From positions 1 to 64,000 of the forward strand of contig JADGQO010000026.1 in the NCBI GenBank assembly GCA_017881725.1: DNA of 64,000 nucleotides. Reading direction: 5' to 3'. This stretch comes from Fibrobacteria bacterium (GTDB lineage Bacteria > Fibrobacterota > Fibrobacteria > UBA11236). The translations under genes were made by a program, and so were the position numbers. Within the stretch, counting starts at the first letter, position 1. Each line of letters begins with the position of its first letter. This document shows positions 39,263 to 49,059 of the stretch, one piece after another. The notes under the pieces are model-generated. The model made no database searches. It saw nothing but the letters and a program-made list of their open reading frames with translations, and had not been told where the DNA came from.

Positions 39263-40342
39263 ATGACCGTCCGCAAAGTATTCCTGCCGGGGCAGACGCC
39301 GGAAGGCCAACATATTTACAGCCTGATCACCAAGCGTTCCTACGATATCGTGCCGGGCGGAATGTGCGTGCGGGCCAAGGACGACAATAAACTCTTTCCG
39401 GCCGACGTGCATTTCGGCGATCCGAACAATTCCTCCGTGCGCTTCGAGACGGACTATATCCCCTTCAAGCTGCAAACGGACGTAGCTTTCGACGGCAAAG
39501 CCTATTCCCTGGGCGGCACTCCGGTGCTGAATTTGATGACGTCCATCACCGTCGGCAAGGTGAAAAAAGAATTGCTCGTAGTGGGCGATCGCACCTGCCG
39601 CTTCGCGGACGGCGGACGCATCGCGGCTTCGGCCCCATCGCCCTTCGCGACCATGGAATTGCGCAGCGAGAACGCCTATGGCGGCGTCGACGTGTACTCG
39701 GATCCGAAAATGGCTTTCGCCTATCCGCGCAACAAATTGGGCAAGGGTTTCGTCGTCAAGCCCACGCCGAAATCGCTTTTCAATTTGCCATTGCCTAACT
39801 TGGAAGACCCGAAGGATCGCATTACGGCCGAGCGCCTGTGCATTTTGGAAATGAAGAATTGGGAGAAGCAACCTTTGCCCGCCGGGTTCGGATGGTATTC
39901 CAAATACAGCCCGCCGCGCATGAACCTGATGGGTGTGATGCCCGCCGACGTGCCCCTGGAAAAGGAATTGCGCGAAGCCAACGCGGCGCTGCTTAGCGGC
40001 AAGAACAAAGAGTTGTATCTCAACAATCCCCTGCCCAAAATGGACTTCCGTTTTTTCAACGGCGCGGCTCCGGGGCTGTCCATGCCCTATCTGACGGGCA
40101 CGGAAGGCGTGCGCCTGGAAAATCTGTCGCCGGAAGGCGTGCTGGAATTCCAATTGCCGGGGGAAACGCCCAAGGTACGTATCGATATGGGACAGGGCAC
40201 GCAAGAGCCGCAGGCTTTCCTGCATACCGTGCAAATCCATGGCGAGACGCGGCAAGTCGATATGGTGTGGCGCGCCAGCGTGACCTATCCCGGCCCCGAC
40301 TGGCTGCCGGAAATGACCATGCTGGACTTGAGCCTGGAGTAA
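39263..40342 (+). CDS. DUF2169-family T6SS adaptor-like protein (tandem paralogue)
   Basis: Same motifs as the preceding gene: TKRSYDIVPG; SENAYGG; VDMVWRASVTYPGPDWLPEMTML. Confidence 0.88.
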   Translation: MTVRKVFLPGQTPEGQHIYSLITKRSYDIVPGGMCVRAKDDNKLFPADVHFGDPNNSSVRFETDYIPFKLQTDVAFDGKAYSLGGTPVLNLMTSITVGKVKKELLVVGDRTCRFADGGRIAASAPSPFATMELRSENAYGGVDVYSDPKMAFAYPRNKLGKGFVVKPTPKSLFNLPLPNLEDPKDRITAERLCILEMKNWEKQPLPAGFGWYSKYSPPRMNLMGVMPADVPLEKELREANAALLSGKNKELYLNNPLPKMDFRFFNGAAPGLSMPYLTGTEGVRLENLSPEGVLEFQLPGETPKVRIDMGQGTQEPQAFLHTVQIHGETRQVDMVWRASVTYPGPDWLPEMTMLDLSLE

Positions 40343-40345
40343 ATC

Positions 40346-40744
40346 ATGACCACCACCTATTCGCCCACGGGAGGACGCTTTATCTACATCTTCGCCGGAC
40401 TGATGATCGCCGGAGTGATCCTCTGGTACGCCTACCGCTTCGCAGACGGCGGCTTCCTGGCCGAACAAGAGGCGCAAGCTTCCGTGCTTGGCAAGGAGCA
40501 TGTCCCGCCAAGTGAGAAATCCATGCTGCAGAATATCGGCGGCGTGAACCAATTCGTGAAGGTGGCCATTCCGGAAACCTGGTTGTTGAACCTGGACATC
40601 GCCGGAAAAACCGCGCAAGCGGCCGTCGACCAGGAAGAGTTCCGAAAACGGATGACGGGGGAATCGGTCAAAGTGCGGTTCAAGCGAAAGCGCATTTCGG
40701 GTAACTTACAAGTTACCCAGTATCTCGGAAAGGAAGGCGGCTGA
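40346..40744 (+). CDS. Small membrane-anchored protein in T6SS cassette
   Basis: Single N-terminal TM helix (FIYIFAGLMIAGVILWYAY), tightly spaced with neighbours. Confidence 0.7.
   Translation: MTTTYSPTGGRFIYIFAGLMIAGVILWYAYRFADGGFLAEQEAQASVLGKEHVPPSEKSMLQNIGGVNQFVKVAIPETWLLNLDIAGKTAQAAVDQEEFRKRMTGESVKVRFKRKRISGNLQVTQYLGKEGG
40699..40718. repeat. Dyad motif GGGTAAC-TTACAA-GTTACCC
   Basis: Exact copy with longer arms. Confidence 0.85.
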
Positions 40745-40745
40745 C

Positions 40746-41549
40746 ATGCCCCTCTTTCCCGCCGTCACCATGGGCACGGCCATCGTGGGCTTGGATATCC
40801 ACGCCCAAATCATCCCTCCCGCGCCCGCGCCCATACCCACCCCGGAGCCGTATGCCGGTTCCGTCTTCATGTGGATGACGCCGAAATTCCCCATGGGCAA
40901 CGTCTTCATCAACAGCAAGCCCGCCTGCGCGGTCGGTGCGATGGGATATTCCATGCACGTCCCCCTCGGGGCGCCGGTGCTGCCCACCAATCCCTCTTAT
41001 TGGGCTAGGTACCTGACCCATGTGGCCATGGGCTTAACCCTGGCCGGCCTCACCATCTTCGCCAACATGGCGATCGCGGCGCTGTCTTCGCTCCTGCCCT
41101 TGCCCAAGGCGGCGGAATCTTTTGTTAAAGACGTCACGGGCATCGACACGACGGACGCGTTGACATTTTGCAATACCACCATGACGGCCTTCGCCTCCTT
41201 CACGCAATGGCAGACCTGGGTTAAACTGTTGATGCCGCCCATGCCATTTCCGGGTGCGCAAGGCTCCACGGCGGTAGGTAGCCCCAATGTTACGGTAAAC
41301 GGCGGAGCGCTGGCTTTTTGCGCGCCGTTGATGGCCACGTCTTGCAGCGATATTCCCGTGGTTCCAAACGCCGCTACGCTGGGATTTTCCAACGTGATGG
41401 TGGGCGTGAGCGTGGCCGCCTTGGTGCGGGGGTTGGCTGTGAACGCGGCGAAGGCGGGGATTGCCAAGGGGCTGAGCGCGGGCGTGGCGAAGTTGACGGC
41501 GCCCCCGGCCAAACCCGTGGAAGGCCAGGAGGATTGTGGATGCGGATGA
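40746..41549 (+). CDS. DUF4150/PAAR-like protein with hydrophobic segments
   Basis: NVFINSKPACAVGAMGYSMH; GSPNVTVNGG; location between DUF2169 and RHS genes. Confidence 0.75.
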   Translation: MPLFPAVTMGTAIVGLDIHAQIIPPAPAPIPTPEPYAGSVFMWMTPKFPMGNVFINSKPACAVGAMGYSMHVPLGAPVLPTNPSYWARYLTHVAMGLTLAGLTIFANMAIAALSSLLPLPKAAESFVKDVTGIDTTDALTFCNTTMTAFASFTQWQTWVKLLMPPMPFPGAQGSTAVGSPNVTVNGGALAFCAPLMATSCSDIPVVPNAATLGFSNVMVGVSVAALVRGLAVNAAKAGIAKGLSAGVAKLTAPPAKPVEGQEDCGCG

Positions 41550-41564
41550 TTTCCAGGACCGACC

Positions 41565-44500
41565 ATGCCGATTGATGTCGCCTCCGGAGCGGTCCACTTC
41601 GATACTGAGGATATCAAACTTGCCGGTCGGTTTCCCCTTTCGTGGGGCAGAACCTACCATACCAATCTCAAAGGCGAGTCCGACTCCCACCTTGGACCGG
41701 GTTGGACGAATCGATACTTTTCGAAACTCACCCGCCTCGGCAAGGACTACCATTTCCGGAATCCGGGCGGATCCGTCATCGTGTTCCCCGATCCCGAAGA
41801 TACCGTGGACCGCCAGGGAATCATCCGGGACTTCGGAAGCTACCATGAAATTTCCCGGAAGGGAATCTTTCTGCAGATTACCCAATGGGGCGTGGACGGA
41901 GCCATTACCAAATTCACGTTTCAACCGGAACGAAACGGACAGTGGTGGCCCCTGCGAACGATCGAGGATGCTTGCGGAAATGGCTTGGAGATGGCCTGGG
42001 ACGAACAGGGAAGGCTCAAAGGCATACGGCAAAAGCATGAGAAACGGACCTTGGCGATCGCCTATTCGAACAAGGGTTGCGTCGCCTCCGTTGCCTTTCG
42101 ATATCCGGATGGACGTCAGCAGATTCTTGCAAAATACGACTTTGATACTCTAGGACAATTGGTCTCCGCCCAGGACGCGCTCGGATTCACCGAACGCTAC
42201 GAATATGATCCGGCCGGGATGGTAACCCGTGTCCTGGCTAAAGACGGCGGCGTCCTGAATTTCAAATACGATGACCTCGGAAGATGCATCCGCAGCGGCG
42301 GCCTGGGTAATTACGATCTAAAAATCCTCCGGTACATGGCGCATATCAACCAGACCGAAGTGAAGAACAGCCTGGGGAAATCACACCACTATGTATGGCT
42401 GCCCTCGGGCCAGGTCACGGTGCATATTGATCCGCTAGGCGCAAAAACCGAGACCGAATACGACGACCATGGCCGCGTCCTGTCCAAAACCGGCCCTTTG
42501 GGCGGAAAAACAGTTTATGCGTTTGATGCAGAGGGCAACCGCGCCAAGCTCATCGATCCGCAGGGCAACGAAAGCGTATTCGAATACAATGCTTCCCATC
42601 AGCCCACCAGGTTTATCGGAGCGGATGGATTCGGTTGGGAAAAGACCTATAACGAATTCAATCGCCCGCTAACGGCCACTGATGAGCTCGGAAATGTTTC
42701 CAGCATCGAATACGACAGCTTAGGCAACCCCGTGCTTTTAAAGAGATCGGATGGCGCCGTTTCCAAACGGACCTATTCCGAATCCGGAAACCTGATTGCA
42801 AAAACGGATTGGAAGGGTCGGAAAACCCTTTTCGATCATGATGAATTCGGCAGGATTATCAACCGCCGCAATCCCGACGGAAAAACCTCGACCACCCAAT
42901 ACGATCTTCTCGGCCGGATTGTCCAAGTCGGCTATGACTCCGGAAAAACGGTCAAGTATCAATATGATGCCGGCAGCAACGTCATCCTGATCAAGAGCTC
43001 GGCGGAAAATCCAGTCGCTTTCAGATACGGAACCTGCCGCCGCCTTTTGGAAAAAAAATACGGCAACGGCCGGACAGTCAAATACGCTTGGGGCAGCGAA
43101 CCCGAGCGCTTGGAATCCGTGATCAATGAGGTGGGCGAGACATACACGTTCGAGTACGATCCCTGCGATCGAGTCATCGCCGAAACCGGTTTCGACAATC
43201 GTAGGACCTCTTTCAAATTCGATCTCGCCGGCGGCTGCATCCGCAGGACCAATAACCTTGGTCAAGCCATCGACCGGGAACTCGACCTCATGGGCCGCTT
43301 GGTCAAGGAGACAGTCCAAGGCGAGGCGCCAGCCTCCTTCCGATATGATATATCGGGGAAACTCCTTACCGCGACCAATGCGTGGAGCGCGATCAAATTC
43401 GAACGCGATGCCGCCGGCCGGATCATAAAGGAAGATCAAAACGGATTTTCCATCTCCAGGAAATTCAGTTCCCGCGACGAGGTTTTGCGGCTGGAAACGG
43501 ATGCCGGGATCCATTTCGAATACGGCTATGATGAAAACGGGGAAATAGCCTCCGTCGACGCCAATGGGCTCAGCACGTTTTCCTATTCACGCGATGAACG
43601 CGCGCAAGTCGTTGCCGTGGAACTCCCCGGTGAGGCTCGGCTGGAGCAGTCCTACGACTCCCGAGGAAGGTTGTTGAAACAATCCGTTTCCGGAACCGGA
43701 TCCGGGAGTTTGCGGTCGCCCCCGCTGATTGAACGGGAATACGCATACGACGAAACCAACATGCCGCTTTCGATTACGGATAGCCGATGGGGAAAGACCC
43801 GCTATTCCCATGACGATGCGATGCGGTTGCTCCAATTCGTGACCGACGGAACCAGGATCGATTATTCACTGAATCCAGCCGGCGATCCGATTTCGTTACT
43901 CCGAAACGGGGGCGAGGAAGCGCGCTTCAGTTTTGATCCAGGCGGCGCCCTGAATCGGCAGGGTGACTTCGTGTATGAATTCGATGGGGCCGGTCGCTTG
44001 GTTTCCAAATTCAGCGCATCGGAAAGGGATTCGTCCAGGAAATGGACCTATTCCTGGGATGCGAAAGATCGCCTTCGCGGCGTCTTGACTCCAACGGGCG
44101 AATCCTGGGAGTATGCCTATGATCCATTCGGCAGGAGATGCCTGAAAAAAAGCGCGGAGCGGGAAATCCGATACATCTGGGATAAGGATGTCCTACTTCA
44201 CGAACTCGAATCGGGAAAAGAAACCCGGACCTGGGGATTCGAACCGAACGGTTTCCGGCCCTTGTTCAAAATCCAGGGTGGTTCGCTTTTTTCCATACTT
44301 CTCGATCATTTGGGCACGCCCCTGGAAATGCTGGATTCTGGTTCCAAAATCGTTTGGAGCATTCACTATGATCCGTGGGGAAATCCACTAGCGGGAAAGG
44401 GAACGCTTGAAGATTGCCCGCTTCGCTTCCAAGGCCAATACTTTGACGCGGAATCGGGTCTCCATTATAATCGCTTCCGTTACTATGATCCGCAAACGGG

Positions 44501-44969
44501 ACGGTTCATTTCCCAGGATCCGATTTTATTGGATGGCGGTCTTTCCGCCTATCAGTACAGCCCCAACCCCACGCGGTGGGTCGACCCGTTGGGACTCTGT
44601 CCGGAGAAAATATATCGAGCGATGAGTGAAGAAGATTTCAAGGAGCTCAAGCGTACGGGTAGGATGCCTGGAACCGGGGAAACTTCGACGTCCCCAAACC
44701 GGGAATTTTCGGAAGATTATCGAGGCGTGCTGGTGGAGTTCGAGCTCAAACCGGGGACGATAGCCAAGCTAGAGGCCATTGGAGTCACTGACGGTACCCC
44801 CGATACACGTTCAAAATACCCTGATATGCCGATTGGGGAAAAGGGTTGGAATCAGACGAATGCCCGCTTCAAGGAAGAAAACGGCCAAACGAATATTCAA
44901 TTGGGGAAAGGCGACGCCCTTGACACGTTCAACGATAATATAACGGGGTACAATGTCTTACGTCCCTAG
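41565..44969 (+). CDS. RHS-repeat polymorphic toxin, variable C-terminal domain at 44598-44969
   Basis: Many YD repeats; RHS-core end RYYDPQTGRFISQDPI...YQYSPNPTRWVDPLGL followed by a 123-aa unique tail. Confidence 0.93.
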   Translation: MPIDVASGAVHFDTEDIKLAGRFPLSWGRTYHTNLKGESDSHLGPGWTNRYFSKLTRLGKDYHFRNPGGSVIVFPDPEDTVDRQGIIRDFGSYHEISRKGIFLQITQWGVDGAITKFTFQPERNGQWWPLRTIEDACGNGLEMAWDEQGRLKGIRQKHEKRTLAIAYSNKGCVASVAFRYPDGRQQILAKYDFDTLGQLVSAQDALGFTERYEYDPAGMVTRVLAKDGGVLNFKYDDLGRCIRSGGLGNYDLKILRYMAHINQTEVKNSLGKSHHYVWLPSGQVTVHIDPLGAKTETEYDDHGRVLSKTGPLGGKTVYAFDAEGNRAKLIDPQGNESVFEYNASHQPTRFIGADGFGWEKTYNEFNRPLTATDELGNVSSIEYDSLGNPVLLKRSDGAVSKRTYSESGNLIAKTDWKGRKTLFDHDEFGRIINRRNPDGKTSTTQYDLLGRIVQVGYDSGKTVKYQYDAGSNVILIKSSAENPVAFRYGTCRRLLEKKYGNGRTVKYAWGSEPERLESVINEVGETYTFEYDPCDRVIAETGFDNRRTSFKFDLAGGCIRRTNNLGQAIDRELDLMGRLVKETVQGEAPASFRYDISGKLLTATNAWSAIKFERDAAGRIIKEDQNGFSISRKFSSRDEVLRLETDAGIHFEYGYDENGEIASVDANGLSTFSYSRDERAQVVAVELPGEARLEQSYDSRGRLLKQSVSGTGSGSLRSPPLIEREYAYDETNMPLSITDSRWGKTRYSHDDAMRLLQFVTDGTRIDYSLNPAGDPISLLRNGGEEARFSFDPGGALNRQGDFVYEFDGAGRLVSKFSASERDSSRKWTYSWDAKDRLRGVLTPTGESWEYAYDPFGRRCLKKSAEREIRYIWDKDVLLHELESGKETRTWGFEPNGFRPLFKIQGGSLFSILLDHLGTPLEMLDSGSKIVWSIHYDPWGNPLAGKGTLEDCPLRFQGQYFDAESGLHYNRFRYYDPQTGRFISQDPILLDGGLSAYQYSPNPTRWVDPLGLCPEKIYRAMSEEDFKELKRTGRMPGTGETSTSPNREFSEDYRGVLVEFELKPGTIAKLEAIGVTDGTPDTRSKYPDMPIGEKGWNQTNARFKEENGQTNIQLGKGDALDTFNDNITGYNVLRP

Positions 44970-45519
44970 CCGGAAAACAAAACTCGTCTATGACTTGATG
45001 AACAAACGCATCTCCGAAGAACAATTTTTCCTGGAATTCCCGGCGGTCAGGGAAAAAATTGGCATGGTGATATTGGATCTACTCGAATGCGGGCTTGCAG
45101 AAAAGAACGCGGACCTGATTGAAAGCGCTATTCCGCTTGCTTACCGGTACGGTCTTTCCAACGAATATTTGGGCGCGTTCAATATTCTGGCTTTAGTACC
45201 CTGGCATTTTCGACATGAAGACGTGGTTTTTGCCCTTGGACTCTTGAAGGACCCGACCAGCATCGAGGTCCTCGCCAAAACCGCTTTGGCCAAGCACCCT
45301 TACCTCGAGAACGATGAATTCTTTGCATTAGGATCCAAATCCATTTATGTCCTGAGAAATATTGGAACGTCGGAAGCCATTCAGAAAATCGGCGAGTTGG
45401 CCCGGAATGAAAATGAGGTTTTGAAATCGACGGCGATTGGACGGCTGAAGGAAATCGCGAATAAGGGTGAGTCGGATGCCCTAAGAGCGGAGGCCCAATC
45501 ATTATTGAAAATCCCATAG
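44953..45519 (+). CDS. HEAT-repeat-like immunity protein candidate 1
   Basis: ATG overlaps toxin gene by 17 nt; helical repeat-like sequence (VFALGLLKDPTSIEVLAKTAL). Confidence 0.8.
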   Translation: MSYVPSRKTKLVYDLMNKRISEEQFFLEFPAVREKIGMVILDLLECGLAEKNADLIESAIPLAYRYGLSNEYLGAFNILALVPWHFRHEDVVFALGLLKDPTSIEVLAKTALAKHPYLENDEFFALGSKSIYVLRNIGTSEAIQKIGELARNENEVLKSTAIGRLKEIANKGESDALRAEAQSLLKIP

Positions 45520-45591
45520 AGAAACTATTTTGAATATTAAAGATCTTGATTCCAAGAACAGCGCCCGAATATTTTCAAAGACAACATTATG

Positions 45592-46176
45592 ATGCCAATG
45601 TCTTACGTCCCTAGTCGGCAAACGAAACTAGTCTTCGACCTGATGCACAAAAAAATTTCCGAGGAACAATTTTTCAAGGAATTCCCAGCGTCTAAGGAAA
45701 ACATTAAGACTGTCATTTTGGATCTGCTAAAGCGCGGACTTAGGGGAAAGGATCCGGATCCGGTGCATTGCGCCACGCCGCTGGCTTATAGGTATGGCAT
45801 TTCCCGGGAGTACTTGGATTTATTCAACTCCCTGGCTTTGGAACCTTGGCACTTCCGGCATGAAGATATCGTTTTTGCCCTTGGAAAATTGAAGGACCCG
45901 ACCAGCGTCGAAGTGCTCGCCAAAACAGCCTTGGCCCGGCACCCTTACCTGGAGGACGATGAGTTCTTTGTTTTAGGCACCAAGTCGATCCATGCGCTGG
46001 AAAATATCCAAACTCCGGAAGCCATCCGGGTTTTGGGCGAACTTGCGATGAACGAAAATGAAGTTCTTAGGACAAGGGCAATTGAACGGCTGCGGAACCT
46101 CGTCAAAAACGGAGAATCGGAAATCGCTAAGTCAACCGCGCAGGCGGCTTTAGAATCATTGAATAAAAATCATTAA
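45592..46176 (+). CDS. HEAT-repeat-like immunity protein candidate 2 (paralogue)
   Basis: Closely similar along its length to the preceding gene; start among ATGs 45589-45598 uncertain. Confidence 0.8.
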   Translation: MPMSYVPSRQTKLVFDLMHKKISEEQFFKEFPASKENIKTVILDLLKRGLRGKDPDPVHCATPLAYRYGISREYLDLFNSLALEPWHFRHEDIVFALGKLKDPTSVEVLAKTALARHPYLEDDEFFVLGTKSIHALENIQTPEAIRVLGELAMNENEVLRTRAIERLRNLVKNGESEIAKSTAQAALESLNKNH

Positions 46177-46277
46177 GCCTTGCCGGTTGCACCGGACCAA
46201 CTATTCAAGAAACTATTTTTTAAAAGCGTCAATGAGCCGAAATCATCAGCACTATAGTAGCGGTCGAGGCGATTGAA

Positions 46278-46925
46278 ATGAATCCCGTCCAAGGATCCCT
46301 GGAACCGGACGCGCGCCCGACCCGCGAGGTCCGCGCCAGCTTCAATGAAAAGACCATTCGCATATACCAAGCCTACTCTCCTGAAATCGCCGTTCCTGCG
46401 CTTGCCGCCCAAAAATTCCTGCCGCCATTCAAGACTACCAGAATGACGTGGATCAAACCGTCCTTCATCTGGATGATGTATCGATCCGGTTGGGCGGGAA
46501 AATCCGGCCAGGAGTACATTCTCGGAATCGACATCCTCCGCTCTGGATTTGAATGGGCCTTGGCGAATTCATGTTTGTCCCATTTTATTGAGGACGTTCA
46601 TCCGACCCATGCCGACTGGGAAAACCAGATCCGCGATTTCCCGGTCCGAATCCAATGGGATCCGGAGAGGACCATTCGACTCCAGCCGTTACCCTGGCGC
46701 GCCATCCAAATCGGATTGGGTCCGCAAAGCGTCCCGGCGTATATCTCCGAATGGATTACCCGAATTGATGACGTGACCCCGCTTGCGAAAAAGATCGAAT
46801 CCCTGGTTAAGGGTGGCGAGGCCGGCTTGATCCGGAACCTGATCCCAACGGAGATCCCGTATCCTTTGCCGGATTCGATTTCAAAAAGAATCGGATGCGT
46901 TCAAAACAGAGGCACACCCGCATGA
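46278..46925 (+). CDS. DUF4291-family protein
   Basis: TREVRASFNEKTIRIYQAYSPEIA...RMTWIKPSFIWMMYRSGWAGKSGQEYILGIDI. Confidence 0.8.
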   Translation: MNPVQGSLEPDARPTREVRASFNEKTIRIYQAYSPEIAVPALAAQKFLPPFKTTRMTWIKPSFIWMMYRSGWAGKSGQEYILGIDILRSGFEWALANSCLSHFIEDVHPTHADWENQIRDFPVRIQWDPERTIRLQPLPWRAIQIGLGPQSVPAYISEWITRIDDVTPLAKKIESLVKGGEAGLIRNLIPTEIPYPLPDSISKRIGCVQNRGTPA

Positions 46926-47005
46926 AGGTCGCCTTCACGGCGATGGGTTGGAAATGAACACGAAAATCTCGCTCCGTATAATCAAAACTTGTTGAACCCA
47001 CCCCA

Positions 47006-48163
47006 TTGATCTACTTCGACCAAAACGCCACCACTCCCCTGGACCCGCGCGTGCTCGCGAAAATGTTGCCTTATCTGAAAGGAAAATGGGGCAACCCCTC
47101 CAGCCGCGACCATGCCTTTGGATGGGATGCGCAGGAGGCGGTCGAAGCCGCCCGCATGGAGGCTGCGGCTCTCATCAACGCGTTGCCCAATGAAATCGTT
47201 TTCACCAGTTGCGCCACGGAAAGCATCCATCTGGGACTCCACGGTCTCTTCCCTGTTCACGCGTCCATCAGCACGGGATTTGTCACCTCAAGCGTCGAAC
47301 ATGAAGCCATACGAGCCTCCTGCAAGGCTCTTCGCGAGCGCGGCCGAACATTGAAAACTCTACCCGTCGACTCCCAAGGACGATTAGACCCAGCGACAGT
47401 TGAACGCGCCTTGATCTCCCAGTCGACGAAAGTATTGAGCCTCATGGCCGCCAACAACGAAACCGGCGTACTCTTCCCCATCCGCGCATGCGCCGCCATC
47501 GCCCATGCCCACGGCGCGATCTTCTTCACCGATGCCGCCCAAGCGCTGGGAAAAATCCCCCTCGACGCCGCAGCCGACGGATTCGACCTCGCCGCCTTTT
47601 CCGCCCATAAGCTGGGCGGCCCCAAAGGCGTGGGCGCTTTATATATCAAAGGCGGACCGGGCGCGATTCCGCTGGAACCGTTATTCCCCGGCGGCGGCCA
47701 AGAAGGCGGGCTGCGGGGCGGCACGCTGAATGTCCCCGGCATCGTTGGATTCGGCGAAGCCTGCCGCCTGGCCGGATTGGAAATGACCCAGGAAACCTCC
47801 CGGTTACGGTCGCTACGTGATCATTTGGAACAATCCTTGTTGTCACGCTTCACGCAAATCCGCATCAACGGCTCCGGCTCCGAACGCCTCGCCAATACGT
47901 CCAACCTTTGTTTTCCCGGCATCGACGCACGTGCCCTGATCCGCGACATGCACGATGTCGCCGTTTCCACGCGCTCGGCCTGCAGCAGCGGCTCCTCCGA
48001 ACCCAGCCATGTTTTGAAAGCCATGGGCTTGTCCGACGAAGACGCCTTCGCCTCCATTCGTTTCAGTCTGGGAAAATCCAATACCAAGGAAGAAATCGAT
48101 TTGGTGATCGAAAAGGTGTCGATGTCGTACGCCAAACTTCTTGGCATGGGGAATCCGATTTGA
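47006..48163 (+). CDS. NifS/IscS-type cysteine desulfurase
   Basis: IYFDQNATTPLDPRV; SAHKLGGPKGVGALYIK; STRSACSSGSSEPSHVL; TTG start. Confidence 0.92.
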   Translation: MIYFDQNATTPLDPRVLAKMLPYLKGKWGNPSSRDHAFGWDAQEAVEAARMEAAALINALPNEIVFTSCATESIHLGLHGLFPVHASISTGFVTSSVEHEAIRASCKALRERGRTLKTLPVDSQGRLDPATVERALISQSTKVLSLMAANNETGVLFPIRACAAIAHAHGAIFFTDAAQALGKIPLDAAADGFDLAAFSAHKLGGPKGVGALYIKGGPGAIPLEPLFPGGGQEGGLRGGTLNVPGIVGFGEACRLAGLEMTQETSRLRSLRDHLEQSLLSRFTQIRINGSGSERLANTSNLCFPGIDARALIRDMHDVAVSTRSACSSGSSEPSHVLKAMGLSDEDAFASIRFSLGKSNTKEEIDLVIEKVSMSYAKLLGMGNPI

Positions 48164-48861
48164 CCCTAGAAGTCGAATCGGCCATGCAGGCGGCCATCGC
48201 CGATACCTGGGAAACCTTGCGGTTACGGGTAAAGAATTACCGGTTCACGGCTTTCGCATCGCTCGGCCTGGCGGCCACCATCTTAGTTGCAGCGATATGG
48301 CTCCGGACCCCCTGGGTTCTGGTCTTAGGCCTGGTTTTTTTCCCCCTGGGCGCGGTTTTTGTCTGGCGCGATCAATGCGCTGTGTTCGATTGGGAGGAAC
48401 GCATCTTCAAGGCATGGGCAGAATCCGGTCGGCTTGCTCGGGCGCGTGCGCAAGGAGGTCCTGAAACTGAATCCCTTCCCAAATCGGATTTCGTGATGGG
48501 AATTTTCATTCCCGCTATCGCCAATCAACCGCATCGATTATCCAATTCGTTGAAAAGCATGGTCGCAAACCTGCCTGCTGATCCGGATTATCTTCCTCCG
48601 CAAAATGAACAGATTCAAAAGGTGTTTCGCGATTATTATACCCGGCGAAGCAATCAGGAAACTCGCTTGCTACGTCGCCTTCTGCGTATAGTCTTTTTAG
48701 TGACAATACCCGTGTCCTACGTGTATTTCAGACCATTTACAATATCAATAGTTGCGGGGACATCAATTTTAGCACTAGTATTTTTCGGCGTTGAAATCCT
48801 ACTTGCGCCTTGTGTGCGCTGGCATCATCGAAAATCTGCGGAAAAAATAGGATTGGAATAA
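48160..48861 (+). CDS. Hypothetical membrane protein
   Basis: Four predicted TM stretches; TTG start overlapping preceding stop (TTGA). Confidence 0.6.
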   Translation: MTLEVESAMQAAIADTWETLRLRVKNYRFTAFASLGLAATILVAAIWLRTPWVLVLGLVFFPLGAVFVWRDQCAVFDWEERIFKAWAESGRLARARAQGGPETESLPKSDFVMGIFIPAIANQPHRLSNSLKSMVANLPADPDYLPPQNEQIQKVFRDYYTRRSNQETRLLRRLLRIVFLVTIPVSYVYFRPFTISIVAGTSILALVFFGVEILLAPCVRWHHRKSAEKIGLE

Positions 48862-48925
48862 GAGAGCGTTTGACCTGACGGGTCCCCTAGTTTACGTAGC
48901 ACATCAGTTACCCAAATCATGTCTT

Positions 48926-48942
48926 TAGGGCTTGCTGAATAG
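48926..48942 (+). repeat. Left terminal inverted repeat
   Basis: TAGGGCTTGCTGAATAG. Confidence 0.85.
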
Positions 48943-49059
48943 CCTTCTCGCTCAATATTGACAGCGGTTTCACAGTAATTTACGTAGATTAATGTGCAAA
49001 GAAAAGCCAACTTTCATCCCGGAAAGCGGGCTCTCGAAGCGAGTGCCGTGCACATCCCG

